From Amoebophilaceae bacterium (lineage in GTDB: Bacteria; Bacteroidota; Bacteroidia; Cytophagales; Amoebophilaceae), in contig JALOLY010000002.1 of the NCBI GenBank assembly GCA_025455725.1, positions 4,295 to 68,294 of the forward strand: DNA of 64,000 nt, in the 5' to 3' direction. Position numbers and translations under genes: made by a program. Below, piece by piece: positions 9,808-18,158 of the stretch. Every line of letters begins with the position of its first letter. Position 1 is the stretch's first letter. Below the pieces are notes generated by a model. It saw only the letters and a list, made by a program, of their open reading frames with translations, made no database searches and was not told the DNA's origin.

Positions 9808-10716
9808 TTATTGAAGTGGCTCCCAATTATTTAAGATAACGTGGCATGTCCTGCGCAGCGAGGCAGGCGTGTCACACTGATATTCCTGAATGCCTTGGTA
9901 CATTCCCTCGTACATGGTAGCAATAAATTCATTTTTCGTGAAGCTTCGTTTTGAATAATCGGTGTCAGCGAATATCTCGGTGGAAATAGCCGGCAAAACA
10001 AGATAGCCTACATGATGAGTAGCTCTTTTCAGGATGTTATAATACAATGTTTTTACCTGATCCTGAGCAGTAGAGAGCGCGATAGTTTCACTAGCTCTGG
10101 GACCTATAGCGTGGTAGATCTCCCCTATTTTTAGACTGGGATTGACCATCATCGGCGTCATCTCGTTGTGATCCAAGAGAGGCCCCACATCTGATATAAC
10201 GTACTCGCCTACTTTTGCCCGCCATCCAGGCTCTATGGATATATCCAGGGATCCAGAGTCCCACGTGCCAGGTAGAGTAGACGGTAACCTCAACCCTACC
10301 CACTTTTTATGACAATAGTGGGTATTGACATGGTTGCTTAAGGCACCATTGAGCCCGCCGCCCCCAAAGGAGATGTGCTCATTGCTCGCATTAACCACGA
10401 TGATTCTTTTGTTATCAGAGCCCCCAAACTGCTCATATAAAGAAACGTTGGGTACAATTCTTACGGTAGCTTTGGAGACTGTGCTACCTGGGTTCTGAAA
10501 CCACTGCTTAAATTCATTACTGAGATATTCCTTGATAGGAAGCTCTTGTTGCTGAGAAACATGGGAACCAGTATTGTATGGCTTAGTATCGCATGAACAA
10601 TAGGTCATGATAGCAAGTAGATAACACAACATAGCGACACATCTCGTTGCTCTCGTACCATGACACTCCCCTAATATATTTACAACGGCATGCAAGTTGA
10701 CCAGCATAGGTGACAT
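9808..10716 (-). CDS. Membrane-anchored macro-domain protein
   Basis: The core is a macro domain, a fold that binds ADP-ribose and in many members removes ADP-ribose from proteins. The signature VVNASNEHISFGGGGLNGAL lies at about 107-126, with IEPGW..VGEYVISDVG and YHAIGPR in mid-protein and VLPAISTEIFAD near 250. In the second ligand loop the usual STG(I/V)(F/Y)G reads STEIFA, so glycines are replaced. A hydrophobic stretch (about 28-41) followed by CSCD suggests a signal or lipoprotein-type anchor, although -3 is Tyr, so the lipobox is weak. A shorter start at Met29 is possible. Most bacterial macro proteins are cytosolic; export would imply acting outside the cell. Confidence 0.75.
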   Translation of the reverse strand: MSPMLVNLHAVVNILGECHGTRATRCVAMLCYLLAIMTYCSCDTKPYNTGSHVSQQQELPIKEYLSNEFKQWFQNPGSTVSKATVRIVPNVSLYEQFGGSDNKRIIVVNASNEHISFGGGGLNGALSNHVNTHYCHKKWVGLRLPSTLPGTWDSGSLDISIEPGWRAKVGEYVISDVGPLLDHNEMTPMMVNPSLKIGEIYHAIGPRASETIALSTAQDQVKTLYYNILKRATHHVGYLVLPAISTEIFADTDYSKRSFTKNEFIATMYEGMYQGIQEYQCDTPASLRRTCHVILNNWEPLQ

Positions 10717-10871
10717 TGTTTTTGACGTTATGGGCCTAGTAAGGACAGACGAATGACTTAGGGAGTACTCATCTCCCAGTGCCTAGTCAATAGATATCTT
10801 ACAGAAATCTCAATACTTGCAAATTCCGAACGAAAGTACGCATATTCGCTCCTCAACTAAACCTACTCATT

Positions 10872-12245
10872 TTGCAAAGCCCCCACCAAGAAGTGCCTAT
10901 TGTCGCTTTGGCTACACCACCTGGTAGCAGCGCCATGGCAATCATCCGGCTCTCTGGGGCGGGTGTGATCGAGCTTACCAATCAGGTCTTTAGAGGAAGG
11001 GACCTGACACAGCAAGCTTCTCATACCGTTCACTTTGGCACCATCTATGACCAGGAGAAGATACTAGACGAAGTACTAGTCTCTATCTTCAGAACACCTA
11101 AGTCTTTTACCCGAGAAGATACCGTAGAAATATCCTGCCATGGCTCTGACTTCATTGTACAGCGCATCATACAACTTTTGATACTACGTGGAGCACGTCT
11201 AGCAAAGCCAGGAGAATTCACACTACGCGCTTTCTTGAATGGCAAGCTGGATTTGGCACAAGCAGAGGCGGTAGCCGACCTTATCGCTGCTGACTCGTCT
11301 GCAGCACACCGCACAGCCCTGCAGCAAATGAGAGGTGGGTTTTCCTCCAAAATCGAACAACTTCGAGGAAAGCTGGTTCACTTCGCCTCTATGTTGGAGT
11401 TGGAGCTGGACTTTTCAGAAGAAGACGTTGCCTTTGCTGATAGAGAGGCCCTAAAAGAACTTGTCCAAGAGCTTTTATTACCCATTGTGCAACTCATACA
11501 GAGCTTTTCACTCGGAAATGTTATTAAGAACGGTATCACTACCGTGATTGCCGGCAAGCCTAACGTTGGTAAGTCTACCTTGCTCAATGCTTTGCTCAAC
11601 GAAGAGAGAGCGATCGTCTCTGACATCCCTGGTACTACACGTGACTTGATTGAAGCTGAGCTCAACATCGAAGGTGTGCATTTTAGATTCATAGATACTG
11701 CAGGACTACGCAGTAAGGCAGCTGACACGATAGAAGCCATAGGCATCGCTAAGACCAAAAAACAACTCCAAAAAGCTGCTGTTATCATCTATCTCTTTGA
11801 CCTGGCTACTGAAACGTTATCCAATATCCGAAAGACGGTCCAACAGCTCGATTCATCAACCGTTCCTTACGTCAAAGTGGGGAACAAAATGGATATTGCA
11901 TCTCCTGATTTGTTAGAAATACTGCAGCGAGAGGATTTTGTACTCATCTCAGCTGCGCAACAGCAAAACGTACCCATACTCAAATCACGGCTCCTAGCGT
12001 ATGTGGCACTAGACCAGTTGCCAAAGACAGATACCATCGTAGTCAATGCCCGGCATCATGAGAGTTTGACCAAAAGCAAAGAGGCCTTAGAAGATGTATT
12101 ACAGGGTATAACGAGCAACCTCACTCATGAGCTGCTGGCACAAGACGTCCGTAGGGCGCTCTATCATTTGGGAGGGATTACGGGAGAAGTAATCACAGAA
12201 GAACTATTAGATAACATTTTTTCTAAGTTTTGCATCGGTAAGTAG
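10872..12245 (+). CDS. mnmE: tRNA modification GTPase MnmE
   Basis: With MnmG it installs the 5-(carboxymethyl)aminomethyl group on wobble U34 of certain tRNAs. The N-terminal formyl-folate-binding domain begins VPIVALATPPGSSAMAIIRL. The G domain, inserted in a helical domain, shows GKPNVGKSTLLN (about 231), DTAGLR and VGNKMD. The chain ends with the catalytic CIGK (454-457), so it is complete at 457 residues. The start is TTG; no in-frame ATG would keep the conserved N-terminus. Its neighbour upstream is divergent. Confidence 0.96.
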   Translation: MQSPHQEVPIVALATPPGSSAMAIIRLSGAGVIELTNQVFRGRDLTQQASHTVHFGTIYDQEKILDEVLVSIFRTPKSFTREDTVEISCHGSDFIVQRIIQLLILRGARLAKPGEFTLRAFLNGKLDLAQAEAVADLIAADSSAAHRTALQQMRGGFSSKIEQLRGKLVHFASMLELELDFSEEDVAFADREALKELVQELLLPIVQLIQSFSLGNVIKNGITTVIAGKPNVGKSTLLNALLNEERAIVSDIPGTTRDLIEAELNIEGVHFRFIDTAGLRSKAADTIEAIGIAKTKKQLQKAAVIIYLFDLATETLSNIRKTVQQLDSSTVPYVKVGNKMDIASPDLLEILQREDFVLISAAQQQNVPILKSRLLAYVALDQLPKTDTIVVNARHHESLTKSKEALEDVLQGITSNLTHELLAQDVRRALYHLGGITGEVITEELLDNIFSKFCIGK

Positions 12246-12339
12246 TACGACGACGCTTGCGAATCGCTTTTGTTTTTTCGTGGCAATCTCTACCTTTGAC
12301 GCCTCGTCAAGAGCACATTCTACAGGTTATCTTTCCCCC

Positions 12340-13356
12340 ATGGAAAATATACTGCCTTTAAAGGCACTACTAAGTTCCCCCAAGCACGTCGTTATCACCT
12401 TACACCAACGTCCTGATGCGGATGCTTTAGGGACTGGATTGGGGTTGGCTGCTCTACTCAAGAAGTACCAACACCAAGTACACGTAATCGCACCTACGGC
12501 ATACCCATCCTTTCTTGACTGGCTACCAGGTACATCCGAGGTAATTGTCTTTGCGCAGGGTCAACAAGAAAAATCCCTCGAACTCCTAAACAGGGCAGAT
12601 GTCATATTCTACGTAGATTTTCCCACGCTGAATCGACTTCATGAAATGGAAACAGCAGTCAAGAATACTACTGCCACCAAGGTGGTCATAGACCACCATC
12701 CAACGATAGAAAAATTTGGTGATCTAGTTTTTCGAGATCCGAAAGCGGCAGCAGCAGCCGAACTCTTGTATGAGCTCATAGAAGCGCTAGATGCACAAGA
12801 ATTGGTCGATCAGGAAATTGCCGAATGTCTCTACGCCGGTATCATGACCGATACGGGTTCGTTCAAGAATCCTAATACTACGCCCAGGACACATAACGTA
12901 GCAGCCAAATTGCTGCGTCACGGCGCAGATGCAACCAAAGTAAGTAGGCTGGTCTATGAAAACAATTCTTTGAATAAGCTAGCGTTTCTGGGCTTTGCCT
13001 TGAGCCATCGATTGGTGGTACTCCAAGAATACAACACTGCTTACTTTTTCATTAGAAGGGAAGATTATGAGAAGTATCACTTGCAAACAGGTGATACGGA
13101 AGGCCTTGTTAATCAAGCACTTTCAGTACGCGATATTGTATTAGCTGCTGTCATCAAGGAAAAAAAAGACGCCGTACGCCTTTCTCTAAGATCTGCAGGG
13201 GAAGTGCCTGTGAACCTATGGGCTCAAGAGTACTTTGCAGGAGGTGGGCACAAGAATGCTGCGGGTGGCGTATCTCACCTCACGCTAGAAGAAACAATAG
13301 CCAAATTTGAAAGCCTAGTCAAAGCCAAGAAGAAAGTGTTAAACCCTAACTTATGA
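12340..13356 (+). CDS. DHH/DHHA1 phosphoesterase, NrnA-like
   Basis: It probably degrades short oligoribonucleotides and/or pAp or cyclic-dinucleotide products. DHH family motifs are RPDADALGTGLG near the start, FYVDFP, the DHHPT signature, a MTDTGSF motif and the DHHA1 GGGHKNAAGG near the C-terminus. I place the start at ATG 12340, which gives 338 residues and the family-like beginning MENILPLKALL; an in-frame GTG at 12280 would add 20 unlikely residues. Its stop overlaps the start of the FKBP gene (ATGA), so the two are translationally coupled. Confidence 0.88.
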   Translation: MENILPLKALLSSPKHVVITLHQRPDADALGTGLGLAALLKKYQHQVHVIAPTAYPSFLDWLPGTSEVIVFAQGQQEKSLELLNRADVIFYVDFPTLNRLHEMETAVKNTTATKVVIDHHPTIEKFGDLVFRDPKAAAAAELLYELIEALDAQELVDQEIAECLYAGIMTDTGSFKNPNTTPRTHNVAAKLLRHGADATKVSRLVYENNSLNKLAFLGFALSHRLVVLQEYNTAYFFIRREDYEKYHLQTGDTEGLVNQALSVRDIVLAAVIKEKKDAVRLSLRSAGEVPVNLWAQEYFAGGGHKNAAGGVSHLTLEETIAKFESLVKAKKKVLNPNL

Positions 13357-14324
13357 AGCATAAAGGACGGCTATACTATCTTTCAGCACTGATTGGCCTT
13401 CTTGTTATCACCGCTCTTGCACTTTCAATTAGAAACTACTACCGTGGCTCTTTCAAAGAGACTCCCACAGGACTTCAGTACCAAGTAATCAGGAAAGGCA
13501 AAGGTCCCTGGCCTCAAGAGGGGGACATACTCCTGCTCGACGTGAGTTACAAAACCGAGAAAGGTGTTGTGCTGTTTAGCACCGCCGATCAGGAATTTCC
13601 CATGGCACTACCATACTCTGAGAATACGGTCAATACAGATGGTGGCTTCTTGGAAGCCATCGGCATGCTTCAAAAGGGAGGTGGCATCGTGTGTAAGCTA
13701 GACATAGAAAAGGTACTGGGTGGCAATCTGGAGCACATAACCGCCCAGTATGGATTGAAGAAAAACGAGAAAATATTTTTGCACCTCCAGCTACAAGATA
13801 TTATGCCTGAAGAGACGTATAAAAAGTGGGAAACCGAACACAGCGCTATGCTGCAGCAAAGAAACCAAGAGAAAGCTACGCAACAACTCAAAGCAGATGC
13901 TGAGACCATTGTCAACTACCTGAAAAGCAATAGGATTGAAGCCCGGTCTACCGATTCTGGGTTGTACTACGTCATCGATACCCCCGGCCAAGGCGCACAG
14001 CCCAAACTAGGAGACAGGGTCAAAGTGCATTATACGGGGAGGCTTCTAGATGGAAAGGTGTTTGACACGAGCCTGGCAGACATAGCTAAACAGCATGGTA
14101 TGTATACCCCAGGAAGAGCTTACGAAGCCATAGAGTTTCAGTTGGGTGCAGGACAAGTTATCAGAGGATGGGACGAAGGCGTCATGTGCCTACGCCAAGG
14201 AGCAAAAGCACGCCTATTTATCCCCTCTACTCTGGCTTACGGGAGCCGAGGTATAGGCAATGGCTTAATTCCGGCCAATGCTATTCTCATATTTGATGTA
14301 GTCCTCGTGGATATTCAGGGATAA
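13353..14324 (+). CDS. Membrane-anchored FKBP-type peptidyl-prolyl isomerase
   Basis: It catalyses cis-trans isomerisation of X-Pro bonds, probably in the periplasm. One hydrophobic segment (about 9-26) anchors or exports the protein. A degenerate first FKBP-like domain follows (TPTGLQYQVIRKGKG, about 37-51), then a charged helix (about 150-190), and a canonical FKBP domain with VKVHYTGRLLDGKVFDTS, GQVIRGWDEGV and IPSTLAYGSRG. Two-domain lipid- or membrane-tethered FKBPs are common in Bacteroidota. It overlaps the upstream DHH gene by 4 bases. Confidence 0.9.
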   Translation: MKHKGRLYYLSALIGLLVITALALSIRNYYRGSFKETPTGLQYQVIRKGKGPWPQEGDILLLDVSYKTEKGVVLFSTADQEFPMALPYSENTVNTDGGFLEAIGMLQKGGGIVCKLDIEKVLGGNLEHITAQYGLKKNEKIFLHLQLQDIMPEETYKKWETEHSAMLQQRNQEKATQQLKADAETIVNYLKSNRIEARSTDSGLYYVIDTPGQGAQPKLGDRVKVHYTGRLLDGKVFDTSLADIAKQHGMYTPGRAYEAIEFQLGAGQVIRGWDEGVMCLRQGAKARLFIPSTLAYGSRGIGNGLIPANAILIFDVVLVDIQG

Positions 14325-14328
14325 TACA

Positions 14329-14376
14329 GCAGGCTTTATAGGCTGAGCGAAGAGTAAATATGCCTGTCTTTTTTCC
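14329..14376 (+). terminator. Possible terminator after the FKBP gene
   Basis: GCAGGC (14329-14334) can pair with GCCTGT (14362-14367), one pair being G-U, and is followed by CTTTTTT. The loop is long (27 bases), so the call is tentative. Confidence 0.3.
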
Positions 14377-14421
14377 CTCGGGTATCTTTTTGGGCTTGCG
14401 TGAATCTATATGATCATAAAG

Positions 14422-14452
14422 CTTAGCCCGAAACCTGGGAAACCGAACTAAG
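14422..14452 (-). terminator. Hairpin downstream of tRNA-Phe
   Basis: Read on the minus strand, CTTAGTTC (14452-14445) pairs with GGGCTAAG (14429-14422), with two G-U pairs, 16 bases after the tRNA 3' end. The following bases are only moderately T-rich. Confidence 0.3.
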
Positions 14453-14467
14453 ATAAGAAAGGAGGGG

Positions 14468-14540
<73 letters not shown>

Positions 14541-14560
14541 GTACACACACATAGGACACA

Positions 14561-14591
14561 CAAATCTAAAGAATTAGCATTTTTATTACAA
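14561..14591 (-). promoter_or_regulatory. Bacteroidota-type promoter of tRNA-Phe
   Basis: On the minus strand TTG (14591-14589), a 20-base spacer and TAGATTTG (14568-14561) match the known Bacteroidota consensus TTG-N19/21-TAnnTTTG exactly. The -7 box ends 20 bases before the mature tRNA. Confidence 0.7.
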
Positions 14592-14716
14592 CAAAAAATA
14601 TCAAGGTTATGATATTAGCCTCATGCGCACTTTGGGTCCAGATAGATAAGAAAATATAGTAGATTGCGAGTTGGGAACTAAGCAACCAAGCATATCACAC
14701 CAAGCACTATAGGGCT

Positions 14717-15205
14717 ATGTACATTCCATTTCATCAATTATCAGGCGAAGCACACGTCTGGGTTTACCAAGCCAGCCGACCCTTTGGGCAGGAGGAGAAA
14801 GCGGCAGTCCTACAAAAAGCCCAGGAGTTCTTAGGGCAGTGGGCTTCGCATGGCCTCCCTCTGCAGTGTAGTGCAGAGATACTGTATGATCAGTTTCTTA
14901 TCCTGGCTGTAGACGAGACTTTGCAAAGTGCCACAGGGTGTGCTGTAGATGCTTCTGTAAAGTTTATTCGTACACTAGAGCAGGCTTTTCAGGTAGACTT
15001 GCTGAGCAGAACCCATGTCGCTTTTAGGCAAGGCGAGGACAATTTTTTGGTTCCACTGAGTCAGCTTGAAGATAGCATACGACAAGGAGCTATATCGGAA
15101 GACATGCTTACCTTCGACAATACTATCACTAAAAAGACGGAAATAGTCGACAAGTGGCTAGTTCGTGCCGGAGAATCTTGGTTCGGTAGGTACTTTCGTA
15201 AGTAG
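14717..15205 (+). CDS. Bacteroidota-conserved hypothetical protein
   Basis: This 162-residue soluble protein resembles a family widespread in Bacteroidota that is often labelled ABC transporter ATPase. It has no Walker motifs, so that label is not supported. Family-like features are the start MYIPFHQL, VWVYQASRPF, SHGLPLQCSAEILYDQFLIL, GCAVDASVKFIR, and a C-terminal WFGRYFRK. No signal peptide or membrane segment is seen. Its function is unknown. It stands alone between tRNA-Phe (divergent) and the broken DUF502 gene (convergent). Confidence 0.75.
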   Translation: MYIPFHQLSGEAHVWVYQASRPFGQEEKAAVLQKAQEFLGQWASHGLPLQCSAEILYDQFLILAVDETLQSATGCAVDASVKFIRTLEQAFQVDLLSRTHVAFRQGEDNFLVPLSQLEDSIRQGAISEDMLTFDNTITKKTEIVDKWLVRAGESWFGRYFRK

Positions 15206-15246
15206 TAGCGCTAGCTGATCCTCTGTGTGTACGTGACAGCCAAGAG

Positions 15247-15763
15247 TTAACTTGCTTCCTGTTCCTCTGTACTTTGTAGGCCTGCCACACCACCCGACAC
15301 AATAAACTTCATGACCTCCGTACTAGCAATATCTAAAGGTGTAACAGAATCCTTAGGAAGAATGAATAAATCACCTGAGAAATTGTAAGAGTGCGGAACA
15401 TATACTGCGATACTTCCTGGTAAGTTGATGGCTTTGAGCTCTCTCTGCGTCACAAAGCCCAGTTTTCTCAACTGCACCTCCTTGTTTATTACTACCAATA
15501 CAGGCTTGTCAAATCTTTTTTTATTGCCCACAAAGGCAGAGGTTAATTCCTTTAGGGAAGAATAAATAGTACTAATCAGTGGCAATCTGGTAATCAAGCT
15601 TTCTGTAAGATCGAAGGCAGACCTTTCTAATCTTTATCAATCCGTCGATAAAGTGCAGGGCAAGCGAAATAAGATAGGCCGTCAGCACGAAGGGGACCAC
15701 CAGCAACAATCCCCGCATGAAGTATCCAAGCAGATTACGCAACAGTCCCTTATTGAGTTGCAT
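15247..15763 (-). pseudogene. Broken DUF502-family membrane protein
   Basis: Two pieces of one DUF502 protein lie in different frames. The 5' piece (15763-15572) codes for the first membrane helix (LLGYFMRGLLLVVPFVLTAYLI) and runs out of frame after IDGLIK. The 3' piece (reading from about 15613 to 15247) resumes at FDLTESLITRLPLISTIYSS and continues through the conserved AFVGNKKRF, LGFVTQREL, VYVPHSYNFSGDLFILPKD and MKFIVSGGVAGLQ. The second membrane helix expected between them, some 30-50 residues, is missing. An internal deletion with frameshift explains this, and the 3' half is otherwise well kept, so the loss looks recent. Confidence 0.8.
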
Positions 15764-15954
15764 AGTAACAGCCGTTTTGCATAGAATTTAATGCACACAA
15801 AAACATTCCACAACTCATCCACTATAACTTTTAGCACTTTAAACATACCAAGAGCCATCCTACAAATGTACACTCTGCACCCCAAGTGCCCCCCCCGGAA
15901 AAGAAATACACACACAGCGATAGCAAAAGATGTTCAGACCAAATAGAGGCGCAA

Positions 15955-16449
15955 CTATGACGATGTCGTCTTCTTAGAGGACTTAGAGAAGACAGCAATG
16001 ACCAATGCAAACGCAAAGCCCAGCAGCACAGTGCTGACTAGGACACCGATCGCCAAAACCTCTGGAGACATGCGCTGTATGGTCTGTGCTATTTCTCCAA
16101 TAGAAGCTTCCTCTATACCTTTCTGCCGCAACGACTCTTGTACACTCTGGGCCAGTTGTGATATAAGGGAAGCATCTACAAACTTGGTATACAAGTAAAT
16201 AGGACATGCATTCACCAGACCCACGAATGCATTACTAATGAGCCCCAACTTAATGCCCTGCTGGTAGGTCATCAAGCCGTTATTGGCCTCCTTGTAGCAA
16301 TAATGCCCAAAGTAAATCCCTAATATGAGCACCACATAGTAGAGGTTATTCCATGGCAAACGCTGTAGTCCCATAAACTGAATGACTAGTCCATAGGCAA
16401 TAAACCCTAGCACAATAATAAGGCCACTCTTAATGCCAATACGCCACAT
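15955..16449 (-). CDS. DUF4199-family membrane protein
   Basis: This small integral membrane protein of unknown function belongs to a family nearly confined to Bacteroidota. About four hydrophobic segments are seen: near 8-28, 36-54, 74-90 and 132-157. TYQQGIKLGLISN in the middle is family-like, and a charged helical stretch (SVQESLRQKGIEEASIGE) precedes the last helix. I use ATG 16449 (164 residues); a TTG at 16470 would add seven residues. It lies 51 bases downstream of smpB on the same strand. Confidence 0.75.
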   Translation of the reverse strand: MWRIGIKSGLIIVLGFIAYGLVIQFMGLQRLPWNNLYYVVLILGIYFGHYCYKEANNGLMTYQQGIKLGLISNAFVGLVNACPIYLYTKFVDASLISQLAQSVQESLRQKGIEEASIGEIAQTIQRMSPEVLAIGVLVSTVLLGFAFALVIAVFSKSSKKTTSS

Positions 16450-16500
16450 ATCTTTTGTAGTAATGCACAAAAACTACTTGCAGATGTTATCTTCAGGTAG

Positions 16501-16968
16501 TTACTGTACCTGATCACGCCGCATAGTTCTCTCTGCCTCTCGTTCCCTAATACTCCGTCGCTTGTCATGAAGCTTTTTCCCTTTAGACAAGGCAATCTGC
16601 AGTTTAGCTAGCCCCCGCTCATTGATAAAAAGCTGGACGGGAATAATTGTCAGCCCTTTTTCTTTATTACGTAGGAGCTTCTTGAGCTCTCTTTTATTCA
16701 AAAGGAGTTTCCTTTCCCTATTCTCAACGTGATTATAGATATTCCCTTGCTCGTACGCTGCAATGTGCATCCCCTTGACCCAAAGGGCTCTTTCGGCAAA
16801 GTAGCAATAAGCCTCCTGTAGGCTCACCTTGCCAGCTCTTATAGATTTAATCTCCGTGCCAGTCAAGACCATTCCTGCTGTATACTTGTCCAGGAACGTA
16901 TACTCAAAACTCGCCCGCTTGTTTTTAATGACGATGTTCTTGGCTGCTTTCTTGCCTTGTAAGGCCAT
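16501..16968 (-). CDS. smpB: SsrA-binding protein SmpB
   Basis: It binds tmRNA and brings it to stalled ribosomes for trans-translation. Its 155 residues cover the whole family length. Visible are NIVIKNKRASFEY, the OB-fold segment VLTGTEIKSIR, KLLLNKRELKKL, and the basic C-terminal tail KKLHDKRRSIREREAERTMRRD, which occupies the empty mRNA channel. No tmRNA gene is visible in the window. It is followed by the DUF4199 gene. Confidence 0.96.
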   Translation of the reverse strand: MALQGKKAAKNIVIKNKRASFEYTFLDKYTAGMVLTGTEIKSIRAGKVSLQEAYCYFAERALWVKGMHIAAYEQGNIYNHVENRERKLLLNKRELKKLLRNKEKGLTIIPVQLFINERGLAKLQIALSKGKKLHDKRRSIREREAERTMRRDQVQ

Positions 16969-17139
16969 AATATTGAGTGCCTGTATCGACAGCTAAGCTA
17001 GGAACGCACAAAGGGGCAGCCCATTTTACCAAGAAACAGGCTACGTGGACTTCACACTGTGCGGCTGTATCTCTGACAGCAAGTGCCGATATCAACATTA
17101 GCCGTCGGAAGAGGGCAATTTACCATGCAAAAAAGCATC

Positions 17140-18153
17140 CTACAAAGGCATCCTGGATCTAGCAGTTACTTTAAGGTCGCAAAAGTCACCTGATAGGTAT
17201 TGGTAATGGGCTGTTATAGCAATCATGGCTGCGTTATCCGTACAATAGGCTAACTGCGGGATAAACACCGCCCACCCCTCCTGTCTAGCCAGATGCTGTA
17301 ACCGACTTCTTAGACCCGAATTAGCAGCCACACCACCTGCTATAGCAATGGTTTTAATGCCTGTTTGGGAGACAGCTTTCTTGAGTTTATCGAGAAGCAT
17401 ACCGATCAGGGTAGCCTGAATACTCGCACAAAGATCATTTCGGTGTTTAGCCAAAAACTGGACGTCTTTGCTTTGGTATTCGTCAAGTAAACGGAGAAAG
17501 GCCGTCTTAATACCACTAAAAGAAAAGTTGAGGTGAGGCATGTTGGTGGCTGGAAATTGAAATCTGTGTGGATCGCCCTGTTGTGCGTAGCGATCAATGA
17601 GTGCCCCTCCAGGATAAGAGAGACCCATTAGTTTGCCTATCTTGTCAAATGCTTCTCCTATGGCGTCATCTTGTGTTTCTCCAATAACCTCCATACACAT
17701 GTGGTCCTTAGCGAATATGAGCTGGGTGTGCCCGCCACTTACGTTTAAACCAAGTAGCGGGAAAGTAGGATAGGGCGCTTCTATAAAGTTGGACAAAATG
17801 TGAGCACGCATATGATGCACGGCGATGAGCGGAATATCCAGCGAAAAAGCAACAGCCTTGGCAAAGGAGATGCCTACTAGCAACGCTCCTAACAGCCCTG
17901 GCCCTTGCGTGAAAGCAACTGCATTTAGCCTCGAAAGGGTAACGTTGGCTTTTTTCATTGCTTGCTCAACCACAGGAATAAGGCGCTGCTGATGTGCACG
18001 AGCAGCCAACTCAGGGACAATACCCCCGTATTGTGCATGCACTGCTTGGGTAGCCACTACGTTGCTTACTATCTTGCCACCGCAAACAACCGCTGCTGCA
18101 GTCTCATCACACGAGGTCTCAATCGCTAATATGACAGAATTATTCCCTTGCAT
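17140..18153 (-). CDS. tsaD: tRNA threonylcarbamoyladenosine synthase subunit TsaD
   Basis: With TsaB, TsaC and TsaE it forms t6A37 in ANN-decoding tRNAs. At 337 residues it is complete. It shows IETSCDETAAAVV at the N-terminus, the metal-binding HHMRAH near 113, the nucleotide site GLNVSGGHTQL, and GGVAANSGLR near 275. The ATG start faces the TamB-like gene directly: the two start codons are 5 bases apart, so both promoters must lie within the opposite gene or be very compact. Confidence 0.96.
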   Translation of the reverse strand: MQGNNSVILAIETSCDETAAAVVCGGKIVSNVVATQAVHAQYGGIVPELAARAHQQRLIPVVEQAMKKANVTLSRLNAVAFTQGPGLLGALLVGISFAKAVAFSLDIPLIAVHHMRAHILSNFIEAPYPTFPLLGLNVSGGHTQLIFAKDHMCMEVIGETQDDAIGEAFDKIGKLMGLSYPGGALIDRYAQQGDPHRFQFPATNMPHLNFSFSGIKTAFLRLLDEYQSKDVQFLAKHRNDLCASIQATLIGMLLDKLKKAVSQTGIKTIAIAGGVAANSGLRSRLQHLARQEGWAVFIPQLAYCTDNAAMIAITAHYQYLSGDFCDLKVTARSRMPL

Positions 18154-18158
18154 TGGAC

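Noticed and set aside
14717..15205. Label of ABC transporter ATPase for the conserved hypothetical protein
   Set aside because: Neither Walker A, Walker B nor an ABC signature is present in the 162 residues.
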